Assembly: GCA_003255065.1 (NCBI GenBank)
Contig: QAOA01001462.1
Location: 60,399 to 124,398, forward strand
Source of the DNA: Cercis canadensis
Lineage: Eukaryota > Streptophyta > Magnoliopsida > Fabales > Fabaceae
Reading direction: 5' to 3'
Length of the DNA stretch: 64,000 bases
The number at the start of each line of letters is the position of its first letter. Position 1 is the stretch's first letter. A model generated the notes under the pieces. The model saw only the letters and a list, made by a program, of their open reading frames with translations, ran no database searches and was not told the origin of the DNA. Shown piece by piece: positions 12,501 to 24,738 of the stretch. Position numbers and translations under genes: made by a program.

Positions 12501-15500
12501 GTCCCGGTCCAGATATAGTGACTCACCTGGAAACAGTCCCATCCCAGATACAGGAAATAACAAGAAAAATATCCGAGTCAGAAACAGGGAAGAACCGAAA
12601 GAGGGTCCCGGTCCAGATATAGTGACTCACCAGGATATAGTCCCATCCCAGATACAGGGAAACACAAGAAAAATATCGAAGTCAGAAACAGGAATGAACC
12701 GAAACAGGGTCCTGGTCCAGATATAGTGACTCACCAGGAAACAGTCCCATCCCAGATACAGGGAAAAACAAGAAAAATATCCGAGTCAGATACAGGGATG
12801 AACCGAAACAGGGTCCCGGTCCAGATATAGTGACTCACCTGGAAACAGCCCCATCCCAGATACAGGAAATAACAAGAAAAATGTCCTAGTCAGAAACAGG
12901 AATGAACCGAAACAGGGTCCGGGTCCAGATATAGTGACTCACGAAGAAATTGTCCCGTCACAGGTACAGTGGTCTACAATAAAAATATCCGAGTCAGAAA
13001 CAGGGAAGAACCGAAAGAGGGTCTCGGTCCAGATATAGTGACTCACCAGGAAACAGTCCCATCCCAGATACAGGGAGAAAGAAGAAAACTATCCAAGTCA
13101 GAGACAGGAATGAACCGAAACAGGGTCCTGGTCCAGATATAGTGACTCACGAGGAAATAGTCCCATCCCAGATACAGGGAAAAACAAGAAAAATATCCAA
13201 GACAGAAACAGGGATGAACCGAAATAGGGTCCCGGTCCAGATATAGAGACTCAACAGGAAACTGTCTCATCACAGATACAGTGGTACAGAAGAAAAATAT
13301 CCTAGTCAGAAACAGGAATGAACCGAAACAGGGTCCTGGTCCAGATATAGTGACTCACCAAGAAACTGTCCCGTCACAGATACAGTGGTCCACAATAAAA
13401 ATATCCGAGTCAGAAACAGGGATGAACAGAAACAGGGTCCCGGTCCAGATATAGTGACTCAACAGGAAACAGTCCCATCCCAGATACAGGAAATAAAAAG
13501 AAAAATATCCTAGTCAGAAACAGGAATGAACCGAAAGAGGGTCTCGGTCCAGATATAGTAACTCACCAGGAAACAGTCCCATCCCAGATAAAGGGAAAAA
13601 CAAGAAAAATATCCGAGATAGAAACAGGGATGAGATCGAAACAGGGTCTCGGTCCAGATATAATGACTCTCCAGGAGACAGTCTCATCCCAGATACAGGA
13701 AAAGACAAGAAAAATATCCGAGTCAGAAACAGGAATGAACCGAAACAGGGTCCTGGTCCAGATATAGTGACTCAACAGGAAACTGTCCCGTCACAGATAC
13801 AGTGGTACACAAGAAAAATATCCGAGTCAGAAATAGGTATGAACCGAAACAGGGTCCCGGTCCAGATATAGTGACTCACCTGGAAACAGTCCCATCCCAG
13901 ATACAGGAAATAACAAGAAAAATATCCGAGTCAGAAACAGGAATGAGACCGAAACAGGGTCTCGGTCCAGATATAATGACTTATCAGGAAACAGTCTCAT
14001 CCCAGATACAGGAAAAAACAAGAAAAATAACCGAGTCAGAAACAGGAATGAACCGAAACAGGGTGCAGGTCTAGATATAGTAACTCACTACGAAACAGTC
14101 TCATCCCAGATAAGAAACAGGGAAGAGACCGAAACAGGGTCTCAGTCCAAATATAATGTCTCACCAGGAAACAGTCTCATCTCAGATACAGGGAAAAACA
14201 AGAAAAATATCCGAGACAGAAAAAGGGATGAGACCGAAATAGGGTCTCGGTCCAGATATAGTGACTCGCCAGGAAACAGTCTTATCCTAGATATAAGAAA
14301 AATATCCGAGTCAGAAACAGGGATGACCCGAAACAGGGTCCCGGTCCAGATATAGTGACTCAACAGGAAACTGTCCCATCACAGATACAGTGGTACACAA
14401 GAAAAATATCCTATTCAGAAACAGGGATGAACCGAAACAGGGTCCCGGTCCAGATATAGTGACTCACCTGGAAACAGTCCCATCCCAGATACAGGAAATA
14501 ACAAGAAAAATATCCGAGTCAGAAACAGGAATGAACCGAAACAGGGTCCCGGTCCAGATATAGTGACTCACCAGGAAACTGTCCCATCCCAGATACAGGG
14601 AAAAACAAGAAAAATATCCGAGTCAGAAATAGGGATGAACCGAAACAGGGTCCCGGTCCAGATATAGTGACTCACCAGGAAACAGTCTCATCCCAGATAC
14701 AAGAAAAATATCCGAGTCAGAAACAGGGATGATCCGAAGCCGGGTCCCGGTCCAGATATAGTGACTCAACAGGAAACTGTCCCGTCACAGATAAAGTGGT
14801 TCACAAGAAAAATATCCTATTCAGAAACAGGGTTGAACCGAAACAGGATACCGGTCCAGATATAGTGACTCACCAGGAAACAGTCCCATCCCAGATAAAG
14901 GGAAAAACAAGAAAAATATCCGAGACAGAAACAAGGATCAGACCGAAACAAGGTCTCGGTCCAAATATAGTGACTCACCAATGACTCACCAGGAAACAGT
15001 CCCTTCCCAGATACAGGGAAAAACAAAAAAAATATCTGAGACAGAAACAGGGATGAGACCGAAACAAGGTCTCGGACCAAATATAGTGACTTACCAGGAA
15101 ACAGTCTCATCCCAGATACAAGAAAAATATCCGAGTCAGAAACAGGAATGATCCGAAACCGGGTCCCGGTCTAGATATAGTGACTCAACAGGAAACTGTC
15201 CCTTCACAGATACAGTGGTTCACAAGAAAAATATCCTGTTCAGAAACAGGGATGAGCCGAAACAGGGTCCCGGTCCAGATATAGTGACTCACCTGGAAAC
15301 AGTCCCATCCCAGATACAGGAAATAACAAGAAAAATATCCGACTCAGAAACAGGAATGAACCGAAACAGGGTCCCGGTCCAGATATAGTGACTCAACAGG
15401 AAACTGTCCCGTCACAGATACAGTGGTACACAAGAAAAATATCCGAGTCAGAAACAGGGATGAACCGAAACAGGGTACCGGTCCAGATATAGTGACTCAC

Positions 15501-15659
15501 CTGGAAACAGTCCCGGTCCAGATATAGTGACTCACCAGGAAACAGTCCCATCCCAGATACATTAAATAACAAGAAAAATATCCGAGTCAGAAACAGGGAT
15601 GACCCGAAACAGGGTCCCGGTCCAGATATAGTGACTCAACAGGAAACTCTCCCATCACA

Positions 15660-16030
15660 GATACAGTGGTACACAAGAAAAATATCCTATTCAGAAACAG
15701 GGATGAACCGAAACAGGGTCCCGGTCCAGATATAGTGACTCACCTGGAAACAGTCTCATCCCATATGGAGGAAATAACAAGAGAAATATACGAGTCGAAA
15801 ACAGGAATGAACCGAAAGGGGGTCCAGGTCCAGATATAGTGACTCACCAGGAAATAGTCCCATCCCAAATACAGGGAAAAATAAGAAAAATATCCGAGTC
15901 AGAAACAGGGATGAACCGAAACAGGGTCCCGTTCCAGATATAGTGACTCAACAGGAAACTGTCCCGTCACAGTTACAGTGGTACACAAGAAAAATATCCG
16001 AGTCAGAAATAGGTATGAACCAAAACAGGG
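15660..16030 (+). repeat. CATATGG-type block (copy 2)
   Basis: It carries the same ordered variants as 8530-8890. The GTCGAAAAC landmark is at 15794, against 8665 in the first copy. A third, shorter copy has this landmark at 16210, exactly 416 bp (4 x 104) further on. The third copy is cut at about 16241, where GGGGTCCAA joins CTAGGAAACAGTCC. Confidence 0.8.
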
Positions 16031-16956
16031 TCCCGGTCCAGATATAGTGACTCAACAGGAAACTCTCCCATCACAGATACAGTGGTACACAAGAAAAATA
16101 TCCTATTCAGAAACAGGGATGAACCGAAACAGGGTCCCGGTCCAGATATAGTGACTCACCTTGAAACAGTCTCATCCCATATGGAGGAAATAACTAGAAA
16201 AATATACGAGTCGAAAACAGGAATGAACCGAAAGGGGGTCCAACTAGGAAACAGTCCCATCCCAGATAAAGGGAAAAACAATAAAAATTTCCGGGTCAGA
16301 AACAGGGATGAACCGAAACAGGGTCCCGGTCCAGATATAGTGACTCAACAGGAAACTGTCCCGTCACAGATACAGTGGTACACAAGAAAACTATCCGAGT
16401 CAGAAATAGGTATGAACCGAAACAGGGTCCCGATCCAGAGATAGTGACTCCCCTGGAAACAGTCCCATCCCAGATATAGGAAATAACAAGAAAAATATCC
16501 TAGTCAGAAACAGGAATGAACCGAAACAGGGTCCTGGTCCAGATATAGTGACTCACCACGAAACTGTCCCGTCACAGATACAGCCGTCCACAATAAAAAT
16601 ATCCGAAAGAAACTGTCCCGTCACAGATACAGTCGTCCACAATAAAAATATCAGAGTCAGAAACAGGTATGAACCGAAACAGGGTCCCGGTCCAGATATA
16701 GTGACTCACCTGGAAACAGTCCCATCCCAGATACAGGAAAAAACAAGAAAAATATCCGAGTCAGAAACAGGAATGAACCGAAACAGGGTCCCGGTCCAGA
16801 TATAGTGACTCAACAGGAAACTGTCCCGTCACAGATACAGTGGTACACAAGAAAAATATCCGAGTCAGAAATAGGTATGAACCGAAACAGGATCCCGATC
16901 CGGATATAATGACTCACTAGGAAACAGTCTCATCCCAAATACAGGAAAAAACAAGA

Positions 16957-16957
16957 N
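16957..16957. other. Assembly gap (single N)
   Basis: The monomer phase is broken here. The left side ends in AAAAACAAGA and the right side starts at TGGAAACAGTCTG, so an unknown length is missing. I find no overlap of the two sides like that at 2870. Confidence 0.9.
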
Positions 16958-19900
16958 TGGAAACAGTCTGATCCCAGATACAGGAAATAACAAGAAAAAT
17001 AACTGAGTCAGAAACAGGAATGAACCGAAACAGAGTCCCGGTCCAGATATAGTGACTCACTAGGAAACAGTCCCATCCCAGATAAAGGGAAAAACAAGAA
17101 AAATATCCGGGTCAGAAACAGGGATGAACCGAAACAGGGTCCCGGTCCAGATATAGTGACTCAACAGGAAACTGTCCCGTCACAAATACAGTGGTACACA
17201 AGAAAAATATCCGAGTCAGAAACAGGGATGAACCGAAACAGGGTCCCGGTCCAAATATAGTGGCTCACCTGGAAACAGTCTCATCCCGGATATAGTAAAT
17301 AACAAGAAAAATGTCCTAGTCAGAAACAGGAATGAACCGAAACAGGGTCCTGGTCCAGATATAGTGACTCACCAAGAAACTGTCCCGTCACAGATACAGT
17401 GGTCCACAATAAAAATATCCGAGTCAGAAACAGGGATGAACAGAAACAGGGTCCCGGTCCAGATATAGTGACTCAGCAGGAAACAGTCCCATCCCAGATA
17501 TAGGTAAAACAAGAAAAATATCCGAGACAGAAACAGGGATGAGACCGAAACAGGAATGAAGCGAAACATGGTCCCGGTCCAGATATAGTGACTCACTAGG
17601 AAACAGTCCCATCCCAAGAAAAATATCCGAGTCAGAAACAGGCATGAACCGAAACAGGGTCCCAGTCCACATATAGTGACTCAACAGGAAACTGTCCCGT
17701 TACAGATACAGTGGTACACAAGAAAAATACCCGAGTCAGAAATAGGTATGATCCGAAACAGGGTCCCGGTCCAGATATAGTGACTCACCTGGAAACAGTC
17801 CCATCCCAGATACAGGAAATAAAAAGAAAAATATCCGAGTCAGAAACAGGAATGAACCGAAAGAGGGTCTCGGTCCAGATATAGTAACTCACCAGGAAAC
17901 AGTCCCATCCCAGATAAAGGGAAAAACAAGAAAAATATCCGAGATAGAAACAGGGATGAGACCGAAACAGGGTCTCGGTCCAGATATAATGACTCACCAG
18001 GAAACAGTCTCATCCCAGATACAGGAAATAACAAGAAAAATATCCGAGTCAGAAACAGGAATGCGACCCAAACAGGGTCTCGGTCCAGGTATAATGAGTC
18101 ATCAGGAAACAGTCTCATCCCAGATACAGAAAAAAACAAGAAAAATAACCGAGTCAGAAACAGGAATGAACCGAAAACAGTCTCATCCCAGATACAGGAA
18201 AAAACAAGAAAAATAACCGACTCAGAAACAGGAATGAACCGAAACAGGGTCCCGGCCTAGATATATTGACTCACTAGGAAACAGTCTCATCTCAGATAAA
18301 GGGAAAAAAAAGAAAAATATCCGAGATAGAAACAGGGATGAGACCGAAACAGGGTGTCGGTCCAGATATAATGACTCACCAGGAAACAGTCTCATCCCAG
18401 ATACAGGAAAAAACAAGAAAAATATCCGAGTCAGAAACAGGAATGAACCGAAACAGGGTCCCAGTCCAGATATAGTGACTCAACAGGAAACTGTCCCGTC
18501 ACAGATACAGTGGTACTCAAGAAAAATATCTGAGTCAGAAATAGGTATGAACCGAAACAGGGTCCCGGTCCAGATATAGTGACTCACCTGGAAACAGTCC
18601 CATCCCAGATACAGGAAATAACAAGAAAAATATCCGAGTCAGAAACAGGAATGAACCGAAAGAGGGTCTCGGTCCAGATATAGTAACTCACCAGGAAACA
18701 GTCCCATCCCAGATAAAGGGAAAAACAAGAAAAATATCCGAGATAGAAACAGGGATGAGACCGAAACAGGGTCTCGGTCCAGATATAATGACTCACCAGG
18801 AAACAGTCTCATCCCAGATACAGGAAAAAACAAGAAAAATATCCGAGTCAGAAACAGGAATGAACCGAAACAGGGTCCCGGTCCAGATATAGTGACTCAC
18901 CAGGAAACAGTCCCATCCCAGATACAGGGAAAAATAAGAAAAATATCCGAGATAGAAATAGGGATGAGACCGAAACAGGGTCTCGGTCCAGATATAATGA
19001 CTGACCAGGAAACAGTCTCATCGCAGATACAGGAAAAGAAAAGAAAAATATCCGAGTCAGAAACAGGAATGAACCGAAACAAGGTCCCGATCCAGATATA
19101 CTGACTCAACAGGAAACTGTCCCATCCCAGATACAGGAAAAAACAAGAAAAATAACCGAGTCAGAAACAGGAATGAACCGAAACAGGGTCCCGGTCTAGA
19201 TATAGTGACTCACTACGAAACAGTCTCATCCCAGATAAAGGGAAAAAAAAGAAAAATATCCGAGATAGAAACAGGGATGAGACCGAAACAGGGTCTCGGT
19301 CCAGATATAATGACTCACCAGGAAACAGTCTCATCCCAGATACAGGAAAAAACAAGAAAAATATCCGAGTCAGAAACAGGAATGAACCGAAACAGGGTCC
19401 CGGTCCAGATATAGTGACTCAACAGGAAACTGTCCCGTCACAGATACAGTGGTACACAAGAAAAATATCCGAGTCAGAAATAGGTATGAATCGAAACAGG
19501 GTCCCGGTCCAGATATAGTGACTCACCTGGAAACAGTCCCATCCCAGATACAGGTAATAACAAGAAAAATATTCGAGTCAGAAACAGGAATGAACCGAAA
19601 GAGGGTCTCGGTCCAGATATAATGACTCACCAGGAAACAGTCCCATCCCAGATACAGGGAAAAACAAGAAAAATATCCGAGTCAGAAACAGGGATGAACC
19701 GAAACAGGGTCCCAGTCCACATATAGTGACTCAACAGGAAACTGTCCCGCTAGAGATACAGTGGTACACAAGAAAAATATCCGAGTCAGAAATAGGTATG
19801 ACCCGAAACAGGGTCCCGGTCCAGATATAGTGACTCACCTGGAAACAGTCCCATCCCAGATACAGGAAATAAAAAGAAAAATATCCGAGTCAGAAACAGG

Positions 19901-21408
19901 AATGAACCGAAAGAGGGTCTCGGTCCAGATATAGTAACTCACCAGGAAACAGTCCCATCCCAGATAAAGGGAAAAACAAGAAAAATAACCGAGATAGAAA
20001 CAGGGATGAGACCGAAACAGGGTCTCGGTCCAGATATAATGACTCACCAGGAGACAGTGTCATCCCAGATATAGGAAAAGACAAGAAAAATATCCGAGTC
20101 AGAAACAGGAATGAACCGAAACAGGGTCCTGGTCCAGATATAGTGACTCAACAGGAATTTGTCCCGTCACAGATACAGTGGTACACAAGAAAAATATCCG
20201 AGTCAGAAATAGGTATGAACCGAAACAGGGTCCCGGTCCAGATATAGTGACTCACCTGGAAACAGTCTCATCCCAGATACAGGAAATAACAAGAAAAATA
20301 TCCGAGTCAGAAACAGGAATGAGACCCAAACAGGGCCTCGGTCCAGGTATAATGAGTCATCAGGAAACAGTCTCATCCCAGATACAGGAAAAAACAAGAA
20401 AAAATATCCGAGATAGAAACAGGGATGAGACCGAAACAGGATCTCGGTCTAGATATAATGACTCACCAGGAAACAGTCTCATCCCAGATACAGGTAAAAA
20501 CAACAAAAATATCCGAGTCAGAAACAGGAATGAACCGAAACAGGGTCCCGGTCCAGATATAGTAACTCAACCGGAAACTGTCCCGTCACAGATACAGTGG
20601 TACACAAGAAAAATATCCGAGTCAGAAATAGGTATGATCCGAAACAGGGTCCGGGTCCAGATATAGTGACTCACCTGGAAACAGTCCCATCCCAGATACA
20701 GGAAATAACAAGAAAAATATCCGAGTCAGAAACAGGAATGAGACCGAAACAGGGTCTCGGTCCAGATATAGTAACTCACTAGGAAACAGTCCCATCACAG
20801 ATAAAGGGAAAAACAAGAAAAATATCCGAGATAGAAACAGGGATGAGACCGAAACAGGGTCTCAGTCCAGATATAATGACTCACCAGGAAACTGTCCCGT
20901 TACAGATACAGTGGTACACAAGAAAAATATCCTTGTCAGAAATAGGTATGATCCGAAACAGGGTCCCGGTCCAGATATAGTGACTCACCTGGAAACAGTC
21001 CCATCCCAGATACAGGAAATAACAAGAAAAATATCCGACTCAGAAACAGGAATGAGACCGGAACAGGGTCTCGGTCCAGATATAATGACTCACCAGGAGA
21101 CAGTGTCATCCCAGATACAGGAAAAGACAAGAAAATTATCCGAGTCAGAAACAGGAATGAACCGAAACAGGGTCCTGGTCCAGATATAGTGACTCAACAG
21201 GAAACTGTCCCGTCACAGATACAGTGGTACACAAGAAAAATATCCGAGTCAGAAATAGGTATGAACCGAAACAGGGTCCCGGTCCCGATATAGTGACTCA
21301 CCTGGAAACAGTCTCATCCCAGATACAGGAAATAACAAGAAAAATATCCGAGTCAGAAACAGGAATGAGACTGAAACAGGGTCTCAGTCCAGATATAATG
21401 ACTCATCA

Positions 21409-21826
21409 GGAAACAGTCTCATCCCAGATACAGGAAAAAATAAGAAAAATAACCGAGTCAGAAACAGGAATGAACCGAAACAGGGTCCCGGTCCAGATAT
21501 AGTGACTCACTAGGAAACAGTCCCATCCCAGATAAAGGGAAAAACAAGAAAAATATCCGAGATAGAAACAGGGATGAGACCGAAACAGGGTCTCGGTCCA
21601 GATATAATGACTCACCAGGAAACAGTCTCATCCCAGATACAGGAAAAAACAAGAAAAATAACCGAGTCAGAAACAGGAATGAACCGAAACAGGGTCCCGG
21701 TCCAGATATAGTGACTCACTAGGAAACAGTCCCATCCCAGATAAAGGGAAAAACAAGAAAAATATCCGAGATAGAAACAGGGATGAGACCGAAACAGGGT
21801 CTCGGTCCAGATATAATGACTCACTA
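21409..21826 (+). repeat. Two 209 bp D-C dimers
   Basis: The D monomer starts (GGAAACAGTCTCATCCCAG) lie at 21409 and 21618, and the next monomer in that position starts at 21827, giving two 209 bp steps (104 + 105). The monomer at 21827 begins like D (CAGTCTCATCC) and continues like C (GATAAAGGGAAAAAC), so it looks like a D/C recombinant. Confidence 0.85.
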
Positions 21827-23280
21827 GGAAACAGTCTCATCCCAGATAAAGGGAAAAACAAGAAAAATATCCGAGATAGAAACAGGGATGAGACCGAAAC
21901 AGGATCTCGGTCCAGATATAATTACTCACCAGGAAACAGTCTCATCCCAGATACAGGAAAAAATAAGAAAAATATCCGCGTCAGAAACAGGAATGAACCG
22001 AAACAGGGTCCCGGTCCAGATATAGTAACTCGACCGGAAACTGTCCCGTCACAGATACAGTGGTACACAAGAAAAATATCCGAGTCAGAAATAGGTATGA
22101 TCCGAAACAGGGTCCCGGTCCAGATATAGTGACTCACCTGGAAACAGTCCCATTCCAGATACAGGAAATAAAAAGAAAAATATCCGAGTCAGAAACAGGA
22201 ATGAACCGAAAGAGGGTCTCGGTCCAGATATAGTAACTCACCAGGAAACAGTCCCATCCCAGATAAAGGGAAAAACAAGAAAAATATCCGAGATAGAAAC
22301 TGGGATGAGACCGAAACAGGGTCTCAGTCCAGATATAATGACTCACCAGGAAACAATCTCATCCCAGATACAGGAAAAGACAAGAAAAATATCCGAGTCA
22401 AAAACAGGAATGAACCGAAACAGGGTCCTGGTCCAGATATAGTGACTCACCAGGAAACTGTCCCGTCACAGATACAGTGGTACACAAGAAAAATATCCGA
22501 GTCAGAAATAGGTATGAACCGAAACAGGGTCCCGGTCCAGATATAGTGACTCACCTGGAAACAGTCCCATCCCAGATACAGGAAATAACAAGAAAAATAT
22601 CCGAGTCAGAAACAGGAATGAACCGAAAGAGGGTCTCGGTACAGATATAGTGACTCACCAGGAAACAGTCCCAACCCAGATACAGGGAAAAACAAGAAAA
22701 ATATCCGAGTCAGAAACAGGGATGAACCGAAACAGAGTCCTGGTCCAGATATAGTGACTCACCAAGAAACTATCCCGTCACAGATACAGTGGTCCACAAT
22801 AAAAATATCCGAGTCAGAAACAAAGATGAACAGAAACAGGGTCCCGGTCCAGATATAGTGACTCAGCAGGAAACAGTCCCATCCCAGATATAGGTAAAAC
22901 AAGAAAATTATCCGAGACAGAAACAGGGATGAGACCGAAACAGGGTCTCGGTCCAGATATAATGACTCATCAGGAAACAGTCTCATCCCAGATACAGGAA
23001 AAAACAAGAAAAATAACCGAGTCAGAAACAGGAATGAACCGAAACAGGGTCCCGGTCCAGATATAGTGACTCAACAGGAAACTGTCCCGTCACAGATATA
23101 GTGGTACCCAAGAAAAATATCCGAGTCAGAAATAGGTATGAACCGAAACAGGGTCCCGATCCAGATATAGTGACTCACCTGGAAACAGTCCCATCCCAGA
23201 TACAGGAAATAACAAGAAAAATGTCCTAGTCAGAAACAGGAATGAACCGAAACAGGGTCCTGGTCCAGATATAGTGACTC

Positions 23281-24738
23281 ACCAAGAAACTGTCCCGTCA
23301 CAGATACAGTGGTCCACAATAAAAATATCCGAGTCAGAAACAGGGATGAACAGAAACAGGGTCCCGGTCCAGATATAGTGACTCAGCAGGAAACAGTCCC
23401 ATCCCAGATATAGGTAAAACAAGAAAAATATCCGAGACAGAAACAGGGATGAGACCGAAACAGGGTCTCGGTCCAGATATAATGACTCATCAGGAAACAG
23501 TCTCATCCCAGATACAGGAAAAAACAAGAAAAATAACCGAGTCAGAAACAGGAATGAACCGAAACAGGGTCCCGGTCCAGATATAGTGACTCACTAGGAA
23601 ACAGTCCCATCCCAGATAAAGGGAAAAACAAGAAAAATATCCGAGATAGAAACAGGGATGAGACCGAAACAGGGTCTCGGTCCAGATATAATGACTCACC
23701 AGGAAACAGTCTCATCCCAGATACAGGAAAAAACAAGAAAAATATCCGAGTCAGAAACAGGAATGAACCGAAACAGGGTCCCGGTCCAGATATAGTGACT
23801 CAACAGGAAACTGTCCCGTCACAGATACAGTGGTACACAAGAAAAATATCCGAGTCAGAAATAGTTATGAACCGAAACAGGGTCCCGGTCCAGATATAGT
23901 GACTCACCTGGAAACAGTCCCATCCCAGATACAGGAAGTAACAAGAAAAATATCCGACTCAGAAACAGGGATGAACCGAATCAGGGTCCTGGTCCAGATA
24001 TAGTGACTCACCAAGAAACTATCCCGTCACAGATACAGTTGTCCACAATAAAAATATCCGAGTCAGAAACAGGGATGAACAGAAACAGGGCCTCGGTCCA
24101 GATATAGTGACTCAGCAGGAAACAGTCTCATCCCAGATATAGGAAAAACAAGAAAAATATCCGAGACAGAAACAGGGATGAGACCGAAACAGGGTCTCGG
24201 TCCAGATATAATGACTTATCAGGAAAAAGTCTCATCCCAGATACAGGAAAAAACGACAAAAATATCCGAGTCAGAAACATCATTGAACCGAAACAGGGTC
24301 CCGGTCCAGATATAGTGACTCACTAGGAAACAGTCCCATCCCAGATAAAGGGAAACACAAGAAAAATATCCGAGATAGAAACAGGGATGAGACCGAAACA
24401 GGGTCTCGGTCCAGATATAGTGACTCACCAGGAAACAGTCCCATCCTAGATACAGGGAAAAACAAGAAAAATATCCGAGTCAGAAACAGGGATGAACCGA
24501 AACAGGGTCCCGGTCCAGATATAGTGACTCAACAGGAAACTGTCCCGTCACAGATACAGTGGTACACAAGAAAAATATCCGAGTCAGAAATAGGTATGAA
24601 CCGAAACAGGGTCCCGATCCAGATATAGTGACTCACCTGGAAACAGTCCCATCCCAGATACAGGAAATAACAAGAAAAATGTCCTAGTCAGAAACAGGAA
24701 TGAACCGAAACAGGGTCCTGGTCCAGATATAGTGACTC
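23281..24738 (+). repeat. Two consecutive 729 bp 7-monomer HOR units
   Basis: The ACCAAGAAACT landmark of the A' monomer recurs at 23281, 24010 and 24739, two steps of exactly 729 bp. The order within a unit is A'(104)-F(104)-D(104)-C(105)-D2 or an equivalent (104)-A(104)-B(104). The second unit is more diverged than the first: it has TTGTCCACAATAAAA, CCTCGGTCC and AAACATCATTGAACC. The stretch 23109-23864 is the same as 49605-50360. Confidence 0.9.

Larger units (their letters stand above)
3254..16956 (+). repeat. Satellite array, heterogeneous domain (second contig)
   Basis: The same 104 bp family in the same orientation, with the greatest variety of monomers in the window. Markers typical of this domain are the 94 bp E monomer (GATACAAGAAAAATATCC), the CATTAAATAAC tag (near 7410, 8130, 8340, 12340), AAAATATCCTATTCAG after GTGGTTCACAAG (near 5347, 7311, 14798) and CATATGGAGGAAATAAC (near 8630, 15758, 16177). 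Many monomers are broken by short deletions, for example near 5030, 6410, 7105, 8915, 9200, 11585, 14115, 15000, 16245 and 16600. From about 12.9 kb, markers of the next domain (ATGTCCTAGTCAG, GGTCCACAATAAAAATATCC) begin to appear. I see no gene or foreign element. Confidence 0.95.

Noticed and set aside
16957-16957. Overlap duplication at this N like the one at 2870
   Set aside because: The two sides do not share long, rare-variant sequence and the phase is broken, so this looks like a true gap of unknown size.
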